The translations under genes and the position numbers were made by a program. A stretch of 64,000 nucleotides of DNA from NCBI GenBank assembly GCA_040219135.1, contig JAVJTA010000003.1:62001-126000 (forward strand), in the 5' to 3' direction. How positions within the stretch are numbered: position 1 is the first letter of the stretch; every line of letters starts with the position of its first letter. The stretch comes from UBA7803 sp040219135. Its GTDB lineage: Bacteria; Pseudomonadota; Gammaproteobacteria; Pseudomonadales; Azotimanducaceae. Below, in pieces: positions 17,274-25,531 of the stretch. The notes under the pieces are model-generated. The model was given only the letters and a program-made list of their open reading frames with translations. It ran no database searches and was not told where the DNA came from.

Positions 17274-17849
17274 GTGCTCAATGAACTGCTGCTGAGCCTG
17301 GCGCGCTGGTTCGACGAGCACGCCTGGAGCACGGCGCTGCACGAATCGCTGTACATGTACGCGTGGATCGAGACGACCCACGTGCTCACCCTCATGGTCT
17401 TCCTCGGCATGCTGTTCGTCATCGACCTGCGCATGCTCGGGCTGATCTTTCCCGGCGTGCCGGCGTCGAAGATCGCCGAACGCCTCGATCGCCCCATGAT
17501 GCTCGGTTTTGCGGTGATGGTGCTGAGCGGCCTGCTGCTCTACTACGCCATTCCCGTGCGCACGACGCAGAGCATCTGGTTCCGCATCAAGGTGGTGCTG
17601 ATGATCGCTGCGGGCGTCAACGCGTTTCTCTTCCGCGCCCGCATGCAGGCTGCGGACGGCTCCTGGGATCACGAGCCGGTCGCTCCGCAGCGGATGCGTA
17701 TCGGCGCCATGCTGTCTCTCGGTCTGTGGTCCGGCGTGGTCGTCACCGGCCGCGCCATCGCCTACGATTGGTTCGACTGCAACAAGGAGCTGCCGTACCT
17801 GATGTACTGGGCGGCTGGTTGCGTCGACGAATTGGCCCGGTTCCCGTAG
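17274..17849 (+). CDS. DUF6644-like integral membrane protein 1
   Basis: 191 residues with about 5 membrane helices. An early ESLYMYAWIETTHVLTLMVFLGMLFVIDLRMLGL segment carries His and Asp/Arg pairs within the membrane, repeated in the next gene as VQMFHLLSLATLGGMVLLSDLRLLGV, so the two are paralogues. The start is GTG at 17274 with GGAG 7 bases upstream. The family name is from memory with moderate confidence. The conserved His within helix 2 could bind heme or a metal. Confidence 0.65.
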   Translation: MLNELLLSLARWFDEHAWSTALHESLYMYAWIETTHVLTLMVFLGMLFVIDLRMLGLIFPGVPASKIAERLDRPMMLGFAVMVLSGLLLYYAIPVRTTQSIWFRIKVVLMIAAGVNAFLFRARMQAADGSWDHEPVAPQRMRIGAMLSLGLWSGVVVTGRAIAYDWFDCNKELPYLMYWAAGCVDELARFP

Positions 17850-17858
17850 CGGCGTTGC

Positions 17859-18335
17859 ATGGACACTTTCCCGTTCTTCGAGTGGCTCGACACCTCCCGG
17901 CTGGCGCAGATGTCCAAAGCGTATGGTGGCGTGTTCGCCGTCGTGCAGATGTTCCACCTGCTGTCCCTTGCGACCCTCGGCGGCATGGTCCTGCTCTCCG
18001 ACCTGCGCCTGCTCGGGGTCATGCTGCGTGACGTCCCCTCCGAGGTCGTAGCGGAGAACACCGACCGCTGGTTTACGATCGCCCTGATCGGGTCCCTGCT
18101 GTCCGGCGTCTTCATGAGTTCGGCCGTGGCGCTGAAGCTCTACTACAACGAGATGTTCTGGGCCAAGATGACGGCGTTCGCGGCGGGCGTGGTGTTCGTC
18201 TATGCCATTCGCCGGCCCCTGCTGCGCTTCGATCACGCGTCACTCAGCCCCTGGGTGCTGCGCGCCGTCGCGGTGACCTCGCTGACTCTGTGGTTCACGG
18301 TGGCGGCCAGCGGCCGCTGGATCGGGTTCTCCTGA
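17859..18335 (+). CDS. DUF6644-like integral membrane protein 2
   Basis: 158 residues, about 4 membrane helices. It starts 9 bp after its paralogue and shares the pattern of His followed by a glycine-rich helix and SDLRLLGVM. A C-terminal helix ends in VAASGRWIGFS, like TGRAIAYDW in the first protein. The two are probably subunits of one membrane complex. Function unknown; a b-type heme protein or a small carrier are both possible. Confidence 0.65.
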   Translation: MDTFPFFEWLDTSRLAQMSKAYGGVFAVVQMFHLLSLATLGGMVLLSDLRLLGVMLRDVPSEVVAENTDRWFTIALIGSLLSGVFMSSAVALKLYYNEMFWAKMTAFAAGVVFVYAIRRPLLRFDHASLSPWVLRAVAVTSLTLWFTVAASGRWIGFS

Positions 18336-18337
18336 TC

Positions 18338-18463
18338 ATGAGCAGAAAGCTTCTTCAGGTCCTGGCACTCGGCTACTGCGCCGCGGTGCTGGCCGTGGCC
18401 GCCTGGTTCTGGGCCCAGCAGGTTCAGAGCGTCATCGACCTGCTGCGCATCGCCTACGGTTGA
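18338..18463 (+). CDS. 41-residue single-helix membrane peptide
   Basis: ATG at 18338 opens a 41-codon frame beginning MSRKLLQVLALGYC, with one clear membrane helix (residues 5-26) and a short amphipathic tail ending IDLLRIAYG. It sits 2 bp behind the second DUF6644-like gene and 18 bp before the CcmI-like gene, in the same direction. Small one-helix proteins in such positions often stabilise membrane complexes, which is my inference. The sequence is too short for a family call. Confidence 0.6.
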   Translation: MSRKLLQVLALGYCAAVLAVAAWFWAQQVQSVIDLLRIAYG

Positions 18464-18481
18464 ATCGGAGCCGGGAGCCGG

Positions 18482-19093
18482 ATGAAACAGCCCGTGGACG
18501 CAAAGCCACCGACCCATCGATCCAGAGCCCTCGTGCGCGGGTTGCTCGGCCTGGCGGTGGCTGCGGTTCCGGCGACGGCGCTGGTCCTGTTGTGGCAGGC
18601 AACGGCCGGGAGCGTCGAGCCGGCGTCTCGGGAGGTCGTAGACGCATCCAGTCCGGCGCTCGAGCCCACGGTTCCCTGGCCTGCCCCGGGCGTCGGGTTG
18701 CCGCCGGCGCCGCCGCCGACCGCGGCCAACGCGACGGCGGCCGGAATGCAGCTGCAGGCCACGGTGAGCTACCGCGGCGACGGATCAACGCTGGCGCCCG
18801 AGGCCCGGGCCTACGTGTTCGTCAGGCGGATCGGCGAGCGCATGCCGCTCGGCGTCGAACGTCTGACCGTCGCCGAGCTCCCGGCGCGGGTGACGTTCTC
18901 GGGACTCGACCCGTCCGCGCCGCTGGAGGTGGTCGCCAGACTGTCCCGCAGCGGCAACGTTACCTTCGATCCCGGCGACATCGAAGTGGTGGTGCCCGCA
19001 GCGGATGCCGGAGCGGATGCGTCGGTCGAGCTGATCCTGGCCGCAGATCGAATGCCCGCGGAGCGCGCTCCGGGTCAGAACATCGCCCGGTAG
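18482..19093 (+). CDS. Membrane-anchored CcmI C-terminal-like domain protein
   Basis: 203 residues: a membrane helix at about 18-40, a Pro/Ala-rich linker (55-90), and a C-terminal domain from about 90. The domain reads TVSYRGDG, RAYVFVRR, RMPLGVERLTVAELP, VARLSRSGN, matching the C-terminal domain of CcmI/CycH, which presents apocytochrome c for heme attachment. The TPR domain of true CcmI is missing. The 3' end overlaps the convergent barrel gene by 19 bp. A role in c-type cytochrome maturation is likely but inferred. Confidence 0.72.
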   Translation: MKQPVDAKPPTHRSRALVRGLLGLAVAAVPATALVLLWQATAGSVEPASREVVDASSPALEPTVPWPAPGVGLPPAPPPTAANATAAGMQLQATVSYRGDGSTLAPEARAYVFVRRIGERMPLGVERLTVAELPARVTFSGLDPSAPLEVVARLSRSGNVTFDPGDIEVVVPAADAGADASVELILAADRMPAERAPGQNIAR

Positions 19094-21531
19094 CCGGCGC
19101 GGATGAAGATGCCCTGGGTGATCATGCTCCCCACGGCCATGTCCCGGTCGGTCCATTCGTAGCCGGCCTCCAGCTCGAAGCGCAGGGCGCGGCTGTAGCG
19201 GTAGTCGAGGCGCAGCGAGGGCTTGACGCGCAGCTGATCCTGATCCGTTTCGAGCTGGCTGCGCTGATCCACCTGGAGGCGCGGATACAGCCACCAGGAT
19301 TCACCGATCGCCAGACGGTTGTTGAAGAACACGCCCACCGACTGGCTCGTGTCCGAGTCGTAGTAGCGGGCCTGCAGCGAGCCGTAGTTGCCCTGGCCGA
19401 ACAGGTCGTCGGCGCGGATCTGGGCGCTGTAGTAGAAGTCCTGATGGGGGTCGAGGGCCTGGACGTTGAGCGAGGACTCCGTCGCGTCGAAATCGGTATA
19501 GGAAGCGTCCATGGAGTAGGCCCAGCCCTTCCGCAGGCTGCCGTGAAGGCTCACCCGCAGCATCGTGCTCAGCGCGCTGCGGTCCCTGGCCAGATCCTCG
19601 AGGGAGTCCTCCAGAGACTGCTCCACGAGCAGCAGCTCCAGTTCGGAGAGATCCTGGAGCGGCTGGCCGATCAGGGCGTTGCGCGTGGTGAGGTAGGGGT
19701 TGCGCCGGTGATCGATGGTGGTGGAGAACCGGGTCTCCTGGCCGATGCGGAGGTTGCTGGTCAGGTAGACGTGGTTGAGCGCCTCGTGGTGCAGGTCGTA
19801 GTCGACCATGCCGTAGTAGTTGGCGCGCTCGCTGTAGTACTCGCCCTGCAGGCCGACCGCCTGCCGGTCCACCACGCCTTCGTAGTTCTGCTCGACATAG
19901 AACGGCACCACGCTGAGCCGGTTGTCGAGCATGTCGAACTCGGCGTTCACGCCCCAGAAACTGCGCTCGGTGCCGGGACTGTCGAAGCTCGACTCCAGCA
20001 GGTAGCCGCCGAGGACGTTCAGCTCGATGTTCGAGACGGGCGAGTAGCTCGCGTTGATACCGTCGAAGCGGCCGAGCACGCCGCTGCGCCGCTGGCGCTG
20101 CCGGCCGATCTGAATGCCGGCATTGAGTGGTTCGCTGGTCGACTTCCAATAGGCTTCCTGGACGCGGAACGTTCTGCCGCCCTCGCGGCTGGTGAAGTCC
20201 TGGATGTGGCCGACCGAGAGCCGGGCTTCGTGGCTCGACTTCGGCCCGATGCGCATGGCGCTGGCCGAGGCGTCGGTGAACAGACCGTTGATCGGTACCG
20301 TGCTGCCTCTGCCGTCGATGTCGATGCTGTAGCGTCGATAGAACTGCGACACGTTGCCGGTCACGTTCCAGGCCAGTGCGGACTCGGCGTTCGGCTTGCG
20401 CAGGGTTCGGGCACCGCGGTCGATGCTGACCAGTGCGCGCAGTCTGGCGTCGACCCGGTCGGCCGCCTCGGTCCCGGGATACTCCGCCAGCACCTGCTGG
20501 TAGAGCCGTTTGGCGTGGGCCGTCTGACGGTTCTGCTCCCGGCTCACGCCGAGCATTTCCAGCGCTTCCAGCCGGAATGCCCGTTCGCCGGACGCTTTGG
20601 TGTACAGCGCGATGGCGCGGTCGTAGTCGCCGGCGATGTAGGCTTCTCTGGCTTCGCTGAGGAGGCTGTCGTCGGCCTCCGCCTGCCAGTCGATCAGCTC
20701 GGAGACCGGCGCCTCGACGGGTTCGTCGAGATCGCCCGGGCGCCCGATGCTGATCGTCAGACCCGGGGTTTCGGTCGCGGTCTCGTCTCTGGTGCCGGTG
20801 GTCCCGGCGTAGAGCTGGGCCACTCGCTCGGAATTGACCTGCATGGCGACGCCGTAGTCGGCCTCCGCCGCCGTCACGTGGACGACGCTGGCTCTGGGAA
20901 ACGTCCCCTGGACCTGACGCAGCACGCTGCGCGCAAGCGCCCGATCGAAGAATCCGAGCCGCGTGTTGCCGGCGCGCTGCGGTGCCAGGTACAGGGAGCG
21001 CCCGACCAGCAGTGAGCGGGGCACGCGGTCGATGTCCAGCAGCGGCGCGTCAATGCCCAGGTCGATGGCCCAGCGGCCGTCTTTGCCGGGGTCTTTCGCC
21101 GCCTGTCCCGCCGTTCTGCGGAAGCTGTTCCGGTCCAGATACTTCAACGTGACGCGGTTGTTGGCGTGCTGGGGAAGCGTGACCACTTCCATGGCTCGGG
21201 TGAATTCGACGCGCACGACGAAGCCGCGGCTGGACGAGCCCTCCACGGCGACCCGGGCAAGCCCGTCGTCGGCCTCGCCGAACTCGAGTTCCGCCATCTG
21301 CCAGGCGAGCCCGTCGGGTCCGGTTTCGGTCAGCCGGGCTTCGAAGGTGCGGCCGTCGTCGCTGGCGAACGGCGATTGCAGATCCACGACGACGTCGAGG
21401 GCGACTTCGAGTTCGGTCGCCTCGGCGCCCACCGGGTACTGGAACACCTCGGTGATGAGCGCAGCCGCCTGGACCCGCGCCGGCGCGATCAGCAGCGCAG
21501 TCACGGCCGCGGCGGAAAGGATCCATTTCAC
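19075..21531 (-). CDS. TPR-containing outer membrane beta-barrel of the multiheme cluster
   Basis: 818 residues with a signal peptide (1-23). The first 260 residues form a periplasmic beta-rich region. Residues about 285-375 contain TPR-like helices (EAYIAGDYDRAIALYTKASGE, RLYQQVLAEYPGTEAADR). From about 380 to the end, alternating aromatic strands end in GYRAMF, an outer membrane C-terminal Phe. The GTG start at 21531 follows the stop of the upstream heme gene with no gap. I read it as the outer membrane porin part of an electron conduit, by position and topology; sequence similarity to MtrB is not evident. Confidence 0.72.
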   Translation of the reverse strand: MKWILSAAAVTALLIAPARVQAAALITEVFQYPVGAEATELEVALDVVVDLQSPFASDDGRTFEARLTETGPDGLAWQMAELEFGEADDGLARVAVEGSSSRGFVVRVEFTRAMEVVTLPQHANNRVTLKYLDRNSFRRTAGQAAKDPGKDGRWAIDLGIDAPLLDIDRVPRSLLVGRSLYLAPQRAGNTRLGFFDRALARSVLRQVQGTFPRASVVHVTAAEADYGVAMQVNSERVAQLYAGTTGTRDETATETPGLTISIGRPGDLDEPVEAPVSELIDWQAEADDSLLSEAREAYIAGDYDRAIALYTKASGERAFRLEALEMLGVSREQNRQTAHAKRLYQQVLAEYPGTEAADRVDARLRALVSIDRGARTLRKPNAESALAWNVTGNVSQFYRRYSIDIDGRGSTVPINGLFTDASASAMRIGPKSSHEARLSVGHIQDFTSREGGRTFRVQEAYWKSTSEPLNAGIQIGRQRQRRSGVLGRFDGINASYSPVSNIELNVLGGYLLESSFDSPGTERSFWGVNAEFDMLDNRLSVVPFYVEQNYEGVVDRQAVGLQGEYYSERANYYGMVDYDLHHEALNHVYLTSNLRIGQETRFSTTIDHRRNPYLTTRNALIGQPLQDLSELELLLVEQSLEDSLEDLARDRSALSTMLRVSLHGSLRKGWAYSMDASYTDFDATESSLNVQALDPHQDFYYSAQIRADDLFGQGNYGSLQARYYDSDTSQSVGVFFNNRLAIGESWWLYPRLQVDQRSQLETDQDQLRVKPSLRLDYRYSRALRFELEAGYEWTDRDMAVGSMITQGIFIRAGYRAMF

Positions 21532-22833
21532 TCAGAAGCCCCCCGCGTTCACCCGGTGCTCGGGTCCGGGACGCGCATCCTTGATGGTGGTCAGGGTGTC
21601 GTCCGCGTAGGTGTGACACGCCCCGGTGCAGTCGCGCAGTTCGGATACGGTGTACGACGTGTCCGGATTTTCGTGCTTCTTGTGCGGACCGGAGCGGTAG
21701 TCGCCGGCGTGGCAGCCGGCGCAGTCGGGTTGATAGGCGGCGGAGGTCCAGGTGACCGCTTCCGAGTTCCCGCCGTGGCAGTCCGTGCAGGCCAGGTTGC
21801 CGGCGTGGTCGCCGGGGTAGTCCGGGGAGGTATGGGCGAACGTGTCGGGCGACCAGAAGTCCGTGGTGTGGCAGTCGTCGCACTCGCGCGTGGTCTGGAA
21901 GTGGCCGGCGTCCTGGCCGGTGGCGTCGGTGCCGTTGTGGCAGGTCGAACAGGAACCGGAGACCCCGGTGTGGTCGAACATGGCCGGCGTCCAGGCCACG
22001 GTGCTGTGGCAGACGTCGCATTCCGAGCTGGTGCTGATGTGCCCGACGTCTTTGCCCGTCGCCTGCATGCCGTTGTGGCAGCTGGAACAGGTACCGGGCG
22101 CGACCGCGCCGTGGTCGAACACCGCCGGCGTCCACGCGTTGGTGGTGTGGCAGTCGTCGCAGTTTTCGCCGCTCGCAACGTGGTCCGGCGGCTTGCCCGT
22201 CGCAGTGACGCCGTCGTGACAGTTCTGACAGCTCCCGAGCACCTGGGTGTGATCGACGGTGATGGCGGGCTCCCAGAAATCCACCGCGTGGCAGTCCTCG
22301 CAGACGTCCGTCGTGGAGATGTGGCTTGCGCCCTTGCCGGTAGCGTCGAGCCCGTTGTGACAGGAAACGCAGTTGCCCGCGATCCCGGAGTGATCGAAGA
22401 GCACCATGTCCCACAGCGCGGTGTTGTGGCAATCGTCGCACCCGGCGCTGGTCTGGATGTGCCCCGCGGGTAGTCCGTCGGCCACGATGCCGTTGTGGCA
22501 ACTCGTGCAGGCGCCCAGGACCTGGGTGTGGTCGACTTCGGTCAGCGTGAGCCAGGTGGCGGTGGTGTGGCAGGCATCGCACTGCTGGGTGGTGGCGACG
22601 TGGCTGGTCGGCGCCGCGGAGGCGGCGTAGATCCCGAAACCGTCGTGGCAGACGTAACACTCCCGCGGTGTGCCGGCGAAGTTGCCCTGTACGTGGCACT
22701 GCTCGCAGGCGACGTCGGCGTGGGCGCCATCGAGGTCGAAGCCGTGCCGGAAGTGATCGTAGGCCGCCTGTGCCAGGGCAGAGGGTGAGGCAAGCAGGGC
22801 CAGAAGCGCGAGCGGTCCAACTAGACTTCGCAT
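21532..22833 (-). CDS. Multiheme cytochrome c, 15 CxxCH plus one CxxxCH
   Basis: 433 residues, exported (signal peptide 1-21). I count 15 CxxCH sites and one CTGACH site. The middle is six tandem two-heme modules of about 45 residues: CxxCHNG, a GH-containing turn, then CxxCHTT-W and FDH, which alternate regularly. Single hemes flank the array at both ends. The regular spacing suits a linear chain of stacked bis-His hemes. The start overlaps the stop of the 21-heme gene by one base (TGATG) and the stop is directly followed by the barrel gene. Confidence 0.9.
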   Translation of the reverse strand: MRSLVGPLALLALLASPSALAQAAYDHFRHGFDLDGAHADVACEQCHVQGNFAGTPRECYVCHDGFGIYAASAAPTSHVATTQQCDACHTTATWLTLTEVDHTQVLGACTSCHNGIVADGLPAGHIQTSAGCDDCHNTALWDMVLFDHSGIAGNCVSCHNGLDATGKGASHISTTDVCEDCHAVDFWEPAITVDHTQVLGSCQNCHDGVTATGKPPDHVASGENCDDCHTTNAWTPAVFDHGAVAPGTCSSCHNGMQATGKDVGHISTSSECDVCHSTVAWTPAMFDHTGVSGSCSTCHNGTDATGQDAGHFQTTRECDDCHTTDFWSPDTFAHTSPDYPGDHAGNLACTDCHGGNSEAVTWTSAAYQPDCAGCHAGDYRSGPHKKHENPDTSYTVSELRDCTGACHTYADDTLTTIKDARPGPEHRVNAGGF

Positions 22834-24377
22834 CAGAAAAACCCCGCATCATCTTGAAAAGAATCAGTATTATGGCAGCGCTCGCAGCGACTGCCGAACT
22901 GACCGTTGTGGACGTCGTCGGTCTGGTGACAACTCGCGCAGGCCTGAGCGACGTCGAGCGCGTCGGGGTCTCCGGGTTCGTGGCACGCGGCGCAGACCAG
23001 ATCCGTATGCGCCCCGGTCAGTGGGAAATCGGTCTGGTTGTCGTGGTCGAACTCCCACAGGGCCCAGCCGCTTGGAACGTGGCAATCGTCGCAGGCCGGG
23101 CCGAGGCTCCCGTCGTGGACGTCGTCGTCCCCGTGGCAGTCGTCGCAGGCGTCCGGGGCCGCCTGGAATTCCAGGGTGAAGTGGCACTGCTCGCAGACCG
23201 CCAGCTTGTGCATGCCGAGCAGCGGAAACCGGGCGAAATCGTGGTCGAATCGTATCGGACTCCTCCATTCGGATACGCCGTGGCAGGCAGCGCAGTCCGT
23301 CAGGTCGCCGGCGTGCGGGTCGTCGGCCTGGTGACACTGCGCGCAGTCGGTCGGCAGCTCGTCGCTGAGGCTGCCCAGATGGCACTGATTGCAGGCCAGC
23401 GCTGCGTGAGCGCCGCGCAGCGCGAAACCGGTCCGGTCCAGGTGATCGAACTCGACCTCCCAGGTCCGCTCGCCGTGACAGTCGCCGCACTGATCGCCGC
23501 GCTGGCCCTGGTGAACGTCGTCGGCGCTGTGGCAGCCGGCGCACGCCTGGGGTGGCTGCGCGAGCGCCATGTTGTCCAGATGACAGGCCGCGCAGGTCAG
23601 ATCCGCGTGACTGCCGTGCAGGGCGAAGCCGGTCTCCGCGGCGTGGTCGAACTGCGTTTCCTGCCAGCGCTCTTCGCTGTGGCAGTCGCCGCAGGCGCTG
23701 CCGCGCTCGCCGTGGTGGACGTCGTCGAGGGCGTGGCAGTTCGCGCATTCGGCCGGCGTGTCCTCGTAGACCTGGCCGATGTGGCAGGCTTCGCAGGCGA
23801 GCCCGTCGTGCCCGCCGAGCAGCGCGAAATCGGTCTCCGCGGTATGGTCGAAGCCGACGTCGTCCCACGCGCTCGGCGCATGGCAGGCGGCGCAGTCATC
23901 GCCGAGGTTGCCGCGGTGGGGGTCGTCCGCTTCGTGACAGCTGCGGCAGGCGGGCTCGGCGTCCCGGAACGGGCTGTCCGCCGCGTGACAGTCCGCGCAG
24001 GACAGGGTGCTGTGGCCGCCGTCGAGGACGAATCCGGTCAGGGTGTGATCGAAGGCTTCGGGAACGAGCCCGACGATGTCGGCGTCGCGGCCCTCGTGCT
24101 CGGTATGGCAGTCGCGGCAGGCGGTTTCCTCGAGCCGACCGTCGGTGCCATGAAAACCGTGCTTCGCTGCGAGGTCGGCGGAAATGTCCTCGTGGCATTC
24201 CAGGCACAGTCCGCGTTGGGTCGCCTGGCTGAAAGGCGCGTGACAGGAGCTGCACTCCTGTTCGACGTCGGCGTGGCCTTCGATGACCGGGCCCGGCATG
24301 ACCAGCGATTCGATGCTGGTCGCCGACGCGGTCAGGGGAATCAGGGCCAGCAGCCAGAGGGCGAAACGGAGGTTCAA
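22833..24377 (-). CDS. 21-heme cytochrome c with six 3-heme modules
   Basis: 514 residues, exported (signal peptide 1-19). There are 21 CxxCH sites. Three lie in the first 95 residues; the others form six repeats of about 65-70 residues with the order FDH, GF-L-GH, CxxCH, then CxxCH-DD-H-G, then CxxCH-W. Extra histidines in each repeat provide distal ligands. It is acidic and repetitive, unlike soluble c3 cytochromes, and looks like a modular periplasmic heme wire. It starts 16 bp after the b-type cytochrome gene and overlaps the next cytochrome gene by one base. Confidence 0.9.
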   Translation of the reverse strand: MNLRFALWLLALIPLTASATSIESLVMPGPVIEGHADVEQECSSCHAPFSQATQRGLCLECHEDISADLAAKHGFHGTDGRLEETACRDCHTEHEGRDADIVGLVPEAFDHTLTGFVLDGGHSTLSCADCHAADSPFRDAEPACRSCHEADDPHRGNLGDDCAACHAPSAWDDVGFDHTAETDFALLGGHDGLACEACHIGQVYEDTPAECANCHALDDVHHGERGSACGDCHSEERWQETQFDHAAETGFALHGSHADLTCAACHLDNMALAQPPQACAGCHSADDVHQGQRGDQCGDCHGERTWEVEFDHLDRTGFALRGAHAALACNQCHLGSLSDELPTDCAQCHQADDPHAGDLTDCAACHGVSEWRSPIRFDHDFARFPLLGMHKLAVCEQCHFTLEFQAAPDACDDCHGDDDVHDGSLGPACDDCHVPSGWALWEFDHDNQTDFPLTGAHTDLVCAACHEPGDPDALDVAQACASCHQTDDVHNGQFGSRCERCHNTDSFQDDAGFF

Positions 24378-24393
24378 CGGGCCGTGCTCACGT

Positions 24394-25341
24394 TCAGTAC
24401 ATGTGCACGGCGAGGACGTGAACGATCACCGCCAGCACCAGGATCAGGAACAGCGGGTAGTGCACCACGTGCCAGAGGCTGAACAGGGTCTCGAACGCGC
24501 GGAACTGGGCGAACTTGCGCAACGCCCGCAGGCGCGCTTCGATGTAGCGTCGGGCGTTGCTGCGCAGACGTTTCTCGTGGGCGGCGATGACCGGGGAAGA
24601 GGCAGCCAGCGCCCTGATACGTTGTCCCGCCTGGCGCTTCAGGGTCCAGCGCAGGTAGGCGCCGTGGGGAACGATGGTGATCGCGCGACCGAAGGCGCCG
24701 ACCAGTCCAGGCTGGTCGTTCAGGAGACGATCTTCGAGGCTCGCCAGGTCCTCGGTCAGGGTCGGCAGCATGCTCGACATGGCCGACTGGCCGTCGCGCA
24801 TCGCCTCGACGTCGTTGCGCAGCCCTGCGAGGCTGGCTTTGCGGCCGTACAGGCCGTAGTGCAGCTTCGCGTAGATGTAGCGGCCGACGATGCCGCTGCC
24901 GGCGACGACCAGGGTGCAGAACAGGGCGACCCGGCCGTTGAAGGAACCGAGATTGAAGTTGCTGTGGAGAATGATCAGCAGCGGGCCGACGATGCCGAAC
25001 ACCATGTGGACCCGGAACCAGACACTGGTGGGCCCGAGGCGCTGCAGGGCGCGCATCCGCTTGCGCGCCGGGTAGAGCAGGAGCAGGCCCATGAGGGTGG
25101 TGCCGACGATGCCGAGCAGGTAGCCGAGCCCGGCTTCCGCCGTGATCAGGTTGTCGTGGCGCACGCTCCAGGCGGTCACGATCACGGCGCCGACCAGCAG
25201 GTATCCGGCGACGGTCAGGTAGCCCCGGGTGGCGCGGGTCAGCCACGCCCGGTCCCCGGCCGGCGCTGGCGTCAGCGGCGCGCCGACGCGGTTGCCCGCG
25301 TTCATCAGGGGCGCTGCTGCTGTGCTGCTACGGGTGTTCAT
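24394..25341 (-). CDS. b-type membrane cytochrome of the multiheme operon
   Basis: 315 residues. About five membrane helices: around 45-62, 70-92, 107-127, 135-155 and 288-312. A basic, helical soluble loop of about 120 residues separates helices 4 and 5. Histidines suited to two b hemes occur in RVHMVFG, LHSNFN, LWHVVHYP and VIVHVLAVH. This layout resembles ferric-reductase-like or b561-like proteins that pass electrons from quinol or flavin across the inner membrane. It is the first gene of the leftward operon and is divergent from the iron-sulfur flavoprotein. Confidence 0.72.
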   Translation of the reverse strand: MNTRSSTAAAPLMNAGNRVGAPLTPAPAGDRAWLTRATRGYLTVAGYLLVGAVIVTAWSVRHDNLITAEAGLGYLLGIVGTTLMGLLLLYPARKRMRALQRLGPTSVWFRVHMVFGIVGPLLIILHSNFNLGSFNGRVALFCTLVVAGSGIVGRYIYAKLHYGLYGRKASLAGLRNDVEAMRDGQSAMSSMLPTLTEDLASLEDRLLNDQPGLVGAFGRAITIVPHGAYLRWTLKRQAGQRIRALAASSPVIAAHEKRLRSNARRYIEARLRALRKFAQFRAFETLFSLWHVVHYPLFLILVLAVIVHVLAVHMY

Positions 25342-25356
25342 GAGCCTCGCGCCGGG

Positions 25357-25397
25357 AGTATACCTGCGATAGTATCAATGGGGAATTATTTCCCCAT
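25357..25397 (-). promoter_or_regulatory. Putative promoter and 20-bp palindrome of the multiheme operon
   Basis: On the minus strand a TATACT hexamer (25357-25362) is a good -10 box 16 bp before the cytochrome b start; no good -35 is visible. Centred at 25387.5, ATGGGGAA-TTAT-TTCCCCAT is a perfect 8-bp inverted repeat with a 4-base spacer, about 38 bases before the predicted start of transcription. It lies over the -35 position, so it is likely a regulator site. Confidence 0.5.
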
Positions 25398-25398
25398 C

Positions 25399-25414
25399 TG
25401 TGATGTAGGTCACG
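25399..25414. promoter_or_regulatory. CRP-like operator TGTGA-N6-TCACG
   Basis: The 16-mer TGTGATGTAGGTCACG matches 9 of 10 conserved positions of the CRP consensus TGTGA-N6-TCACA. It lies in the 190-bp region shared by the two divergent operons, beside the palindrome at 25378-25397. An FNR site (TTGAT-N4-ATCAA) is not present. Confidence 0.5.
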
Positions 25415-25531
25415 CATTGGACGCCCGTCGCAACACGTCAGCGGCCGTCGTGGCAACATCGGCGTGGCGATCTCAGGCGGCAACATCTAAAGGTTAGTCC
25501 GGACTTTCCGGCGCGGTAGCCAGGGCGGGCA

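Noticed and set aside
18460..21015. 851-codon rightward frame over the barrel gene
   Set aside because: Its start is inside the CcmI-like gene in another frame and it shadows the barrel gene without any domain.
21532..24377. Regular repeats suggesting a CRISPR array
   Set aside because: The period is 130-210 bp, repeats are degenerate at DNA level, and both frames are coding multiheme proteins.
22668..24482. Rightward 604-codon frame across both multiheme genes
   Set aside because: It is the mirror of the heme motif repeats; no signal peptide, no domain.
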